A stretch of 64,000 bases of DNA. It comes from Albifimbria verrucaria. Lineage: Eukaryota > Ascomycota > Sordariomycetes > Hypocreales > Stachybotryaceae. A program made the translations under genes and the position numbers. Location of the stretch: positions 45,218-109,217 of the forward strand of contig JAHREC010000060.1 of NCBI GenBank assembly GCA_020081605.1. The letters are read 5' to 3'. The number at the start of each line of letters is the position of its first letter. The first letter of the stretch is position 1. The notes under the pieces are model-generated. The model worked only from the letters and a program-made list of their open reading frames with translations. It did not search any database and was not told the origin of the DNA. Positions 46,903 to 57,273 of this stretch are shown piece by piece.

Positions 46903-47549
46903 ATCCCGTCAATACTTGCCAATATGGAAAGACAACCACCTCTGTAGCAAGTGATAAGTTAATTTTTACCATCAAGGATCCAGCTCAAACCAGACCTGTT
47001 GCGCTGGTGACATAAACACACATGGATATTCGCGCCGACCTTTAATCCGGTTAGTAAGCGTGAATTCACAACATTATTGACACTGTGTAAACAAAGAAAG
47101 GGGTATCTGCAGGGTTGCTATTATACCGACCTGTTTTACGTCCTTTCCACAGATGGCGGATGCCTCGTGCTCATTCGAAAGTTCATCTTCCATCGTCCCT
47201 TTGATGATTAAACCTCTTCATTGGTCCGGGGTTGTTAATTCCTTGTTCGACGTCTCGCATCAGTATTCAAAGAAATGTGAGCACCATGATATGTCACGGG
47301 GTGTAGCTTATTCGCGCTTAACACGAGCATCGGTGTCGATTAATATATGCTTCAACGCCTCAACTGCTGACAGGATTCGAATGACCGCTCGGTCTCGTCC
47401 GCAGCAATGAAGCGAATATGGTCCCAGGAACCAGGCATCTATATCTCCAGGCAAAGTGAAGGCCTCCCTTCAAAGGCTTCGAGGCTGAACTGGAAGCGTG
47501 TCGAATTATTCGGCGCAAAGCTGTGGTCTTGCTTAGAGCTCTGTTAGTT
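46903..47549. other. upstream region of the pogo-derived gene
   Basis: No gene is supported. An 85-codon plus-strand frame (47153-47410) is Ser-rich without a domain. Confidence 0.4.
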
Positions 47550-48129
47550 TTATAACTGTCCCATAATAGCCGACAAGGTCAATGGTACAAGCGATGGCAC
47601 GGCCACAGGATCAATGACCCCAATGATGTTGTGGAGTTGGCCAACGACATTGCCTTGGGTTCTGCTCCGGCAGATAAATTTGCTCGACGGCATTGTCGCG
47701 ATAGTTGTGAGTTCCAGGGTTGGCTGCTTTTTGCAAGCCCCGTCAATTTGCTCAGCTGCGGACGAAGTAGAGGGCCAATTTCGGAGTAACCAAATCAGGT
47801 TCGGAAAAAGACTCGACATATATGGCAGCGATTGTCGAAAGTGCTAGGATCAGCGGCAGCACAATTAACTCCAAGATAGGCACGACATCCCGATACAATG
47901 AACGGGCATTGAGAAATAGTGGGTAACGGCTAGGGCTCAGCCACGGACTCAATATTCTTGGTGAACCTAGATTGGATAGAATCGGCTCCAGCTCAGTCTC
48001 GGTCACTGGCTCAACATGCCCAATGATGGTGTATGTGTAGGCCAGGGGGCCTAGACAGCACTGTCTCAACCTTGGGTTCTTTATCGAGTCGACATCCTCG
48101 GCGTAGATGAGCTGCTGGGGAGTAAGCAT
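47550..48129 (-). CDS. hypothetical membrane-type protein (frameshifted or spliced)
   Basis: A 125-codon frame from the ATG at 48129 reads LTPQQLIYAEDVDSIKNPRL and PLAYTYTIIGHVEPVTETEL. It then has a hydrophobic stretch (VVPILELIVLPLILALSTIA) that could cross a membrane. It stops at 47752. An overlapping frame continues AAEQIDGACKKQPTLELTTI and ends with another hydrophobic segment (IIGVIDPVAVPSLVPLTLSA). The two look like one protein of about 200 residues separated by a one-base shift or a missed intron. The start may lie further upstream because the frame is open before the ATG. No family is recognised. Confidence 0.4.
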
Positions 48130-49559
48130 CTCAGGCTCGTTGTTGACTCGAGTTGCTAAAAAATGGTGGAAGATATCCTGTGTAGGCGCGGCGCAGGTGC
48201 CGATTCATGAATCGGCAAGGAACAGGACAGGGCAATGCAACAATACATATTTCTGGCTCGGGCTCAGGCTCTAAGACAGCTCGAACGGTTCCGTAATAAA
48301 CAACTGCATGCTAAGAGTTCGAGAAATCGTTTGCGGCTCCTCTGGTCTTGTAATATGTCCATCGATTCTTTTCGAACTGTCGACAAGCCCAGCGTAGGCA
48401 GTGAAGACCCAGGCTCTGCTAAAGGCCTCATACATACGTGTTTTGTATGACGCACGTGAGTGTGTGTGTGGATGAGATTACTTGCCAAAGGTGATTGCTT
48501 TCGAGAACATTCTTAATAGGTCTCATCCTTGAAGAGGATCTAGCCTATACAAGCTGATTGCATCAAGAATGAAGTTCCTGGATTTCTGCACCTTAATTGA
48601 ACCTTAATTGAAGATGCATGTCATTGAAACATAGGGTGGTTGAGGTTTTGACGTATTGCCAGGACGTGAAAATCTTCAAAAGGCTGTTAGGTCGACTTGC
48701 CATGGCAATCTATCATCTGTAGCCAAACTGATAAAGCGCGAGGTGTAGAAACTCTCACAAGAGACGAAATTGTCTGATCCCCGTCCATAGAAGACAATGT
48801 TCTAACATAACCCGCAAGTCGTAGCTGCAGGTTATGTCAGTAGTGCTTGCAAATTGGTCGCAGGCTTTATTCTGATATTCGTCGCGGCCTGTAGGCACTC
48901 AATACGGTAATCCTAGAGACCAGTAGATTGGTTTTCCTAGTTGGGAATACTAACATGTTTGAGCGGACAATAATTAACCTGTAACGACATCTCCCTTCCG
49001 GGGTTGACATTTCAGGTATGGATTGTGCGGCTGGATTAGAGGCGCATTCCTTGTTTGGAAGGGCTGGATAAAAAAGTTTTGCAAAACCAAAGGGTTTCTC
49101 GTTCTAGCCGGGCTCCTCGAAGCCGCCTAGTGTTTTTATCGGGCTTAATGAGCGTAGGGGTTTAGAGTAATGACGATGACAACGAAGCCGGGCCCTCTGC
49201 AACAAGATTAATGGGCATAGAAGGAAGGTTGATGGGTTTGGGAGTAGACTCGCCCAGTTCTGTTCACTCACGCTGGTTGTGCTTGAAGTTTCATGCCATC
49301 TGCTCGGTGCCACATACAGCATATGCGGCCAAGTCGAACCCTTTGGTGTCAGCGATTCCCAGCTGTTCCCACTAGCCACACGGATCATGTCTACAACGCA
49401 GTCGTACCGTGTATGGATGTTCAAGAATTCTTTGCCGAGACTAGGCGAAACTGCCGACAGTCCCTCCATCAACAATTCTAACGACATCCAGGCGGAGGCG
49501 TCCTTAGATTAGTCCCATTCTCCAACAGTCGCATCGCATGCCTCGATCGCCCTCGGGAG
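48130..49559. other. stretch without a supported gene
   Basis: Small overlapping frames occur, including two complementary ones at 49104-49512, with no domain. A 12-bp duplication (ACCTTAATTGA) lies at 48589-48612. Confidence 0.4.
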
Positions 49560-51240
49560 ATGGGTAGGTCCGCCTCGTCCATTGGTCCGACCTTGCGCAG
49601 GTGTCAACGGGTTACGAACGCCCGTGCCTGCGGCACCCAAAGGTCCTCGAACAGTACCCTCACGAGCTGGGCCACGCCTTGGGAGCGTAAGAAGGCTTCG
49701 TGGCCCATCTTGGCCAGCAGCAACTCACCTTCACGGCTCGAGGCGATATGCTCGCCGTAGTGGTTCCCGAGCTCGGCTATATCCAGGAGCAACAGTCGGC
49801 CTGATTCGCCAGGCCGTGGCCATTTCGACACGTCGAGCATGCCCAGGCGATCTAGATCCAGTACGGGGATCTATGTAACGCCATCCTCGCGTTCGGAGGC
49901 AGTCGATTGTGTTGAGCGGCTCGAGTACGCGCTTTGGCAGGTGTCGTTCGAACCTTGAGAAGATGTGGCGCCTGAGACGATCGATTATGGCGACTCTCGA
50001 GGACTATGCCATATGGAGTACAAGGGCAACACTTTATTAGGTGGATCGAGTATTCCACATATGTGTTTTATATAGGAGGCGTGCCCATATGTCCAAAAAG
50101 CTAGACAACAACGAGGGATTAATGTCAATACGTAGCCCTTCGTGTACCGGTTCTTCCTCTCAGCGAGAGCGAGCTTGAAAAGGCGCGCGTAGGCGCTGGA
50201 AATCGTAGGCAAAACATCGATGGGGATGGACCTGAGCATGTGAGTGTATGACTCACATCCGTGGCCCAAGAAGCGTATCAGCTGGAAGATCCTGCGTCGT
50301 ACGGTGTCAAATGTTCCGTTTCAGGGCAGCAGCCTGAAGGTATTGAGGACACGACCTGCTCCAGGCAGTACGGCACCTAGCTCGCCTCAATCGCTACGTG
50401 GAGCTAGCAGCACTCCTCACGAATGCCGTCGATTCCTCCGGTGTATCGGCCATCTTCTGCCCGCGGCTAATACGCAGGGCCCGCTCCCGCTTCTTCTACG
50501 TAGCCACCATAGGGCACGCATACTCTATAGGTGCCGTCTGGCCTGTTGTAGCATAATCTTTCGTCGCCAGCACGTCGCTTGCGCCGTGCCACACGACTCA
50601 CTCCGTTGTGAATACCCGAGCGACAGCACGTTGGCGCTGTCGTTGTCCATGCTAATATTGCCCTGCACGGCCGAGAGAAGTGAATGGAGGAAGGCTGGTG
50701 GTTCTCTGGAGGAGACATTATCGTAGAATGGGCGAAATGCCTGCAAGTAGAACGGGTAGTTTCGTGTTCGCCTGTATTCTCTTGCGATCTGGTTGCGATC
50801 GATCAGCAGACACCTGATCTTCCCACTTCACTCAACTTCGCCCTCTGTAACCTCTGTGCCATCGCCTCCATTGACAGCGAGGGCATACGACACGGTCGAT
50901 ATATTATTGAGTCGAAACTTTGCCGACAGCTCCTCGTCCAGCTTCCGTGGACCCTCGCTCTCGCGGATCATCTTGTCGTAAGCCGCATTGGCCTGTGCGC
51001 CATACACCGGGCCACGAGAAGATCCGGCGGCGCCAGGAGCCGGCGACATGTCGGATCGGAGCCAGTTGGTGTTATGTGGTCTTATGCTTGACCAGACGCC
51101 ACCGGAGCGCCGGCCTGGCTGCCATAGCTGCCCGGCTCATCCTCGTAGCATGTCCTCGTCGCCACTGTCCTCGTCGACGTCTAACTTATCCTTCTCTCGA
51201 TTGAGCTTTGACCAGCCGTCCATGAAGTGCTGTTAGAAGA
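49560..51240 (-). pseudogene. broken unknown gene, minus strand
   Basis: Several minus-strand pieces with consistent protein-like composition follow one another in different frames. In order they are NAAYDKMIRESEGPRKLDEE with FRLNNISTVSYALAVNGGDG; FYLQAFRPFYDNVSSREPPA with FLHSLLSAVQGNISMDNDSA; GTYRVCVPYGGYVEEAGAG; SYTHMLRSIPIDVLPTISSA with KGYVLTLIPRCCLAFWTYGH; and LLLLDIAELGNHYGEHIASS with HEAFLRSQGVAQLVRVLFED. They probably belong to one protein of more than 500 residues interrupted by at least four frame changes and several stops. No family was recognised; a transposon-borne gene is possible given the duplicated DNA just upstream. The number of breaks exceeds that of the other genes here, so real decay is plausible. 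Confidence 0.45.
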
Positions 51241-51741
51241 ATGCCCATGCGTCCTTGATAGCTTCATGTAAGCATTCTGTTCTAAGAGAGGAGTTGTCGG
51301 GGCAGGGGCAAAAATAATAGGTAGCAAGTATGTACTTGGTTTCCAGGTCGTCGCGGGTAGGAAGACCTGGCACCTAAAGCTAGCCTAGCAGCAGAAGATG
51401 TTTAGCATTCCGATGTGAACCCATGGCCTCTTCTCCATTCGCCCAAGCAAAGAATGGATTAACGCGGCCAACTATCGAGGAAGTAGGTGCTCGACCATGT
51501 ATTAAAGATCGTTGGCAACGCCGGGTGCATTAGGATCTCGATGTTTGCACCGTAGTCATAGATAGGCATGGAAGACTAGCAGGTGCCGACGCCAGAAGGA
51601 ACTTTCGGCACGACCCCGCTCCATTCTGACGAGCCGTCCATGAAGTGCTCTTGTGAGAGTGTCCATGCCCGAATAAAGAATGGAGTAACGTGGTCAGTTA
51701 TCGAGGAAGTGGGTGCTCGACCATGTATTAAAGACCGTTTG
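51213..51741. repeat. two pairs of diverged direct repeats
   Basis: Segment A (51213-51255, containing AGCCGTCCATGAAGTGCT) recurs at about 51633-51673. Segment B (51450-51513, containing TCGAGGAAGTAGGTGCTCGA) recurs at about 51675-51738, followed in both copies by CCATGTATTAAAGA. Differences are mostly transitions. The spacing between A and B differs between the two copies, so one copy was rearranged. No gene is supported here. Confidence 0.75.
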
Positions 51742-53072
51742 AAGCTGTTTGTATTGCATGTTGTTGAGAGTTAGGCAAGAGAAGGCAAGAAGGCAGGGAC
51801 ACGTCGGAAAGGAGGCGATGCAATTTGTGGTGTTACATGCTTCTGCCTAACGAAAACTGGCCACTGTGGCTCGCAGAGCAGCGGCCTGCTGCCGAAGGTG
51901 TAATCGAGCCTTGCGAACGAAACATCCATGCATGTTTCTGAAAGTGGAAAGGAGGCATGGCGGTCTCATTTTTCAATACCACCGGCTCGAAAGAAAACAT
52001 ACTGACCATGTAGCCAGGTAGGAAGTCAAGGTTCTTATCATCAGCCTCCTGTGTCCCGCAATTTTGTTGCGGATGAGATTTGCAGCTGGTATTTGGGTCA
52101 CAACAATGACATGGATTGCAAAAATTCTAGGGCTTTTGGCACACAAACATGTTTTCTGGCTTTTAGGCCGAAACCCCTCACACAATTCATTGTATCCTCT
52201 TCTTCGATCTGATAGTTATGTATGACAGGGGCTGAGCATGCATGAAGCCAACCTCGATAATGATCCGCCTCCATTGCAACAGGCCTAACGGACGCAGCCC
52301 TACTACCAGTGCTGCAACATAACATGTCTACTCAGCAACGAGTTCCAATAAGTTCAGCAAAAGGCCGCCTCTTGTCGACATCCGTCCGAGCTGTCTATTC
52401 AATCCAACGGCGGGGACAAACGACAGCTTTTACAGGTGGTGTAGGTCATGCATCAGGACAGGTAGGGTGATTTATAGGCTGTAATGAGCTCTGGAAGATC
52501 GAGAGCCCCAGAGCAGAGTAGGCACGGCTGTAACCAGCAGAAGAGCGACTTAGGCGGCTTGTGCTGGTGGACGTCTACTGAACGGACCGCAGAACGAGAG
52601 AGGACTAGGAGGGCGTGCATCACAGGGGCCGGAAACTCCGCCTCCCCTCTCCTGACTTACCAAACCGAAAGCATTGGCAAGGATGTTGACAACAGTGGTT
52701 AGAAGGTGTGCTTTAAGTAAACAGATAGCGCTAAAATGTGGGGTTTACATTCTCAGCGCCCTGTTTTTGAGCCTACGTTCAATCGTGCATAAGCGAAAAT
52801 CCCGATACCGAAATATGGCTAGCTTACTGAATTCGCGACTCACATCTGCGACTGAAAGATGATGACTAAGGGTGCAGCGAGGTTGCCATCCTAAGCTCTT
52901 CCCGACACCCAGACTCTCAAATTCCATAATGATATGGTACGAGGGCATTGATCCTGGTCAGATGGAACTGCAACCCATCGAATCTTGTATGAAGGCTGAA
53001 AAGTAGCTAACTCAATTCGCTCTTTGAGTAAAGCTCTCCCTTTGCTCTGAGTAGGTGTTGGGGTCAGCCATA
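51742..53072. other. stretch without a supported gene
   Basis: Short frames only. Nothing recognisable up to the left end of the MITE. Confidence 0.45.
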
Positions 53073-53326
53073 CACTCTAATCTCTGTTTAATTGTCAGTG
53101 GCGTAAGTCCCGACAAGGACCCTAGCAGTTTTTCGATCAAATATCAGCAAATACTACTTAGGATTATATAAAATCAACAGCAAAATATTATTTATAATAC
53201 TTAGAAGTTAATAAATTTTTAAAATTTTTTATAATGTTAAATTTCCAAGTGACTGAGGATGTCTATCTAACCAATAGAATCCCTGTCGGTACTGGAGTTC
53301 GTGACAATTAAACAGGGATTAGAGTG
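53073..53326. mobile_element. 254-bp MITE with 25-bp terminal inverted repeats and TA target duplication
   Basis: The left end reads CACTCTAATCTCTGTTTAAT and then TGTCA; the right end, on the reverse strand, is the same with a single transition (CTCTG becomes CCCTG). TA flanks both ends (53071-53072 and 53327-53328), as for Tc1/mariner-type elements. The centre (about 53140-53245) is very AT-rich with short palindromes. No coding capacity. It is a non-autonomous copy. Confidence 0.85.
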
Positions 53327-54297
53327 TACAATACCACGCCATGCTCAATCCTACGTCGACACTTTGTAGATAAGGCAACAAATTCGGTCTGCTGATTCTT
53401 AGTGTTAGCAAAAGCAAGATGCCAATAGTGGTAAAAGGGAAAAGAAAAGACGATGGACAGGATGCACACGGTGCGGCTGGTAGGTGGTGGCATCAGGAAG
53501 AAAGAAAATGATGTCAAAAGCAGACACAAAAAGAAACAGAGGACGTACTCGGGATACGGTGCATAAATGACCTCATATTGGGCATGATTCAGGTCCTTTC
53601 CTTTTCATATGTCAGCTGTGTGCTCGGCTGGATGGCGGTGAGTTTTACTTTTTCCTTCCCAAGGCCCATCCCCTCACTACCACCCTTTGCTTTTTCCCAC
53701 AAAGTAGGTGTCTTTCAGGCATGAGACAGGAGGGTATGTGTGGGTGGGTGGGGATGGATGGACGGGCAGGACGCAAATAGCACCCGCTGGTTTGGCTCAA
53801 CCCCCAGTATTTTATCTCTTGTCCTCCACCCTCTACTTCTCTTCCTCTTGCTACCCCTTCTTGCACCTCAACCGACAAGGCTCTGTTCCCATAACTTCAT
53901 TCTGACTTGTCTGTTTCCGATGCACATCACTTTGTTTCCATAAGCGGCTTCGCACGATTATCGACACAGCCTGCCTACGATCGCCCTTGTCGATCGGTGC
54001 CTTGCGTTCCACCCTAGCCCGATCCTCCAATTAAATGGTTCTAGGCTGACCAAATTGGCCCAACTTGGTCGCGGTTAACCGTGTTGTCATACGCTGTAAT
54101 AACCACGGTACGTCCTATTTACCTCTACCAGTTCTGTTTGCAAGTAGTGAAGGAAAAGAGCCAAAGGGGTGTTGGGGCTGATGACATTCCACGATTTTTA
54201 GTACCAAGACATCGAATTGTCCTTTGCGCTCTGTTCTACTCTGCATTGCTCTTGTTCACCAACCATTGCCTTCTGGTCACAAGTCTATTAGCAGTCG
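53327..54297. other. promoter region upstream of the Fungal_trans_2 gene
   Basis: Contains T/C-rich tracts (for example 53815-53870) typical of fungal promoters and leaders. No gene is supported on either strand. Confidence 0.5.
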
Positions 54298-57273
54298 ATG
54301 ATAGCAGTTGATATGGAACATACCGCAACCTACAGTCGCAGTCTAGCAAAGCGCGTCAAGAGCAATAAATACGATGGTGGTGCCTCCCAGCCATGGGTAA
54401 TCGCTGCCGGAGCTTCCTCATGTAACACACAATTGTTGCCAGAGTCGCCATTATCGCTACAGCCCCAGGCCTTTTACCGACCACCACCACCTGGCTACAT
54501 TTTGGAGATCTCAGATGAAGTCGCACTCGCCAACTGCAACTCAAAAACCGCTCCCTTAGGTGAGGACTGTCTGCTTCTTCCATTCCCTTTCCCCTCCCAT
54601 ATCTCTACGCCTGCCTTTCTGCTCCTATCATGTGTACCTGTCAAACTACGGACCTTCATGCGCCGTTATGCTCCTACTTCAGATTCGCAACAAACTCTCC
54701 CTCATAGAGGCTCGGAGCCCACCTGGGGCCATGTTGTTGCTGAGACAAGAGGCGACGACCCTGAGCAGAACCCGAGCCCAGTCACTCTCATGTCGCCCGA
54801 GCCTTTAGCTCGCTACCAAACTCTTTAGTCCTGTTCCATCCCTAGTCGTTGAATCCCTAAGATCATACCATGCTCAGTGAAGTGGATAAGCTAACTTGGA
54901 CAATAGCACCCTTCCACGCGGACCCAGCGACACAAACATCCCGGCTACCACGTCTTTTGCCAGGGACGTCGGACACCTCACCGGACCCCACCCCGACACT
55001 ACCGTTGGATCAGCGCCGGCGCAAAGCCCGGGCCAAGGCGAACCTGGTCAGTCCCTTCAAGGATTGCGTAGAGTCGTTCGGCAAGTTCACCTCGCTTCGG
55101 TTCCCACGCCCCCGCGATGGCTCTGTAAACGGCTATGTCAAGTTCCATTGGGGCAAGAAGTCCGCCAGCATCTCCCAGCCTACCTCGGTAGCCCACTCGC
55201 CGACTCAGGCCTTGACCGCCATTCAGCCTCCTGGCCCCGGACTCCCGGTTGCAGTACACAATCCCATTTCAGAGGTAACCCAGGCCATACCGGATGTTTT
55301 GCAGCTGACCTCAGCGTCTCCGATCACATTGGACTTGTCGACGCCCTCGGCACGGTCAAGCATCTCGCTCAGTCCTCACCAGCTGCAAGCCCATCTGCAG
55401 GCCGTGGCCCCTCAAGGGTCCTTGTTCCGGCTCACCAGGCCGCTGACTTTTGGGAGCATTACATGAATGACTCGGATGGCTCCGAGAACCCCTACCTATC
55501 TGTCGAACTGGTCAGTGCCGGTGCAGAGCCACAGTTTCTCCCACCTCAGTTTGGCTTTCAGGCCCATATGGACTCAATTGATCGCCGATTCTTCAATTTC
55601 TGTAAGTTACACCCCATCAAGTCCAACGAAACCCGACCCTCTATCATTCTCCAATAATGCTGTTTCGCAATCCTTCTATAACCTGTCTCTGCCTTCGACT
55701 CCCTCCCCATCCCCTCGCCGTAGAATTCATAAAAATAAATCCCCGGTATTAGTTTGGATGGCATCTAACGGAGACTACCAAAGATGTCCTCAACTGGTGT
55801 CCTGGCAGGACCATCCTGAAGGATTCAAACCTATGGCTAGTTGACTTTGCTAAAATGCACTCGAATGATGGCGTAAGAGCCGCCATCCAGAGCCTCGCGG
55901 GCATATACATATATGACTATATGCCAACCGACGCCATCCGCAAGCGCGTCAATCAGCGCTTTGCCCAAGCTGAGGCTCGCTTCAGCTATCTTTTAAGCAA
56001 CTCCAACAGCATAACCTCTCAGAACTCCGATGAAGTCATTACCCTTTCGGTTCTTCTCTCTATGCAAGATGTAGGTTTTACAGAGCCCCAGACATGGACC
56101 AGTAGGTTAACTTTGGTCTCGTAGATTATCCTCACTGAAAGGCGTCTCAAGAAGCCCTTCATTCCCCGCTGGCTTCAAGGTTTTCGACACGGCGAGCATT
56201 TTCTCCAAAGCATTGATAAAGGTGACCGATTCTGGAAGGAGCAAGTGGCGCAGATGAGTTCCCTCCACAACGCCCATTGCATTATGATTGGGCGTGGTAT
56301 TATCCTGTCCCAGACTATGATGGCTCTGCCAGCTCCTGCAAACTTTGACGTTGAGCAAGAAGCTGCTCGGTTTGGTTGGTTGCTATACGGCAGCCCTGCC
56401 GACATGTATGAGATTCATGGTGGCTGTGGCTTTTCTCGGAAGCTTCTGCATATCTTTAGCCAGATAACATTCTGCGCAGCGCGGCTACAACAGGAGCGTG
56501 AGTCCCCATTTATTCCAATGACAGCAGAATACCTCCTACGAGAATTGGGCGAGTTGAGGCAATGGAGCAAGCCACCCACCGAAATAAGAGACAACGATAT
56601 ACCAGAAGGCCCAGCGCCGTTCGATTGGGAATCAGCCAAATCACGACAATCTACTATTAAATGGGTACGATCTTTACCTATGGACTTTTACGTCTCTTCT
56701 TCCAAAGATATGACCGACGTAACGGCGGAAGCCTGGCGGATAGCTGCCATCATTTACTTGCAGTTCAGGGTACTAAGGTAAGACGGATGCCATGGCATCT
56801 CAACAGCTAGATGCTAATACTATCAGGCTACCTCATAATGATCCCATGGTCATGCAACAGCTGGACGATCTCGCTCGTTGCATCGAGGTTATGCCTACTT
56901 CTGGAAACCATTTCACAGCACAGGCTCCCTTTTCCCGGTCTTCTTGCTAGGATTAGCAGGCACAATTCCTGAACATAAGGAGGTAGCAAGGGCCTGGTTT
57001 GAGCAGGTAGTAGAAACACCGGTCAGAAGCGTGGGTGCCAAATTCATTTTCCCATTCAATGTATCTATGAGCTGACCCAAAACACAGAGTGTTCCTCCTC
57101 TCTATCGCGCTCTACAACGGATATGGAGCTGGCTTGACACTGAGAACGAGCTTCTCTCCTCAACAGTGCAACCTCAAACCCAAACGTCGCCAATTCATAA
57201 GAGGCGCCCATGGTGGGAGCGTCTTGTCGCTCGAGTACAAGAAAAGGAAGACGAAACATTATGCCTAACATAG
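54298..57273 (+). CDS. fungal-specific transcription factor domain protein (Fungal_trans_2 type), multi-exon, frameshifted
   Basis: The 3' exons are firm: ...-55601, 55784-56070, 56125-56777, 56827-57030 and 57088-57273. All introns are GT-AG (182, 54, 49 and 57 nt). They encode SIDRRFFNFYVLNWCPGRTI, AAIQSLAGIYIYDYMP and LTERRLKKPFIPRWLQGF, through AWRIAAIIYLQFRVLRLPHN and VARAWFEQVVETPVRS to LYRALQRIWSWLDTE. This is the pattern of the Fungal_trans_2 (PF11951) domain of Acr-2-like regulators. One T is missing in the run 56930-56933. Upstream, 54907-55600 reads best by switching frame near the C-run 55109-55113 and back near 55440, giving a Ser/Thr/Gln/Pro-rich linker (YVKFHWGKKSASISQPTS). The 5' exon from 54298 is tentative. 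No Zn2Cys6 motif was found, although many members have one. Confidence 0.7.

Noticed and set aside
54896..55657. Continuous 253-codon frame as the N-terminal half of the Fungal_trans_2 protein
   Set aside because: The middle (after about 55113 to 55440) is Arg/Cys/Trp/His-rich and unlike a protein, whereas the neighbouring frame has a normal Ser/Thr/Gln/Pro-rich linker. A pair of compensating shifts is the better reading.
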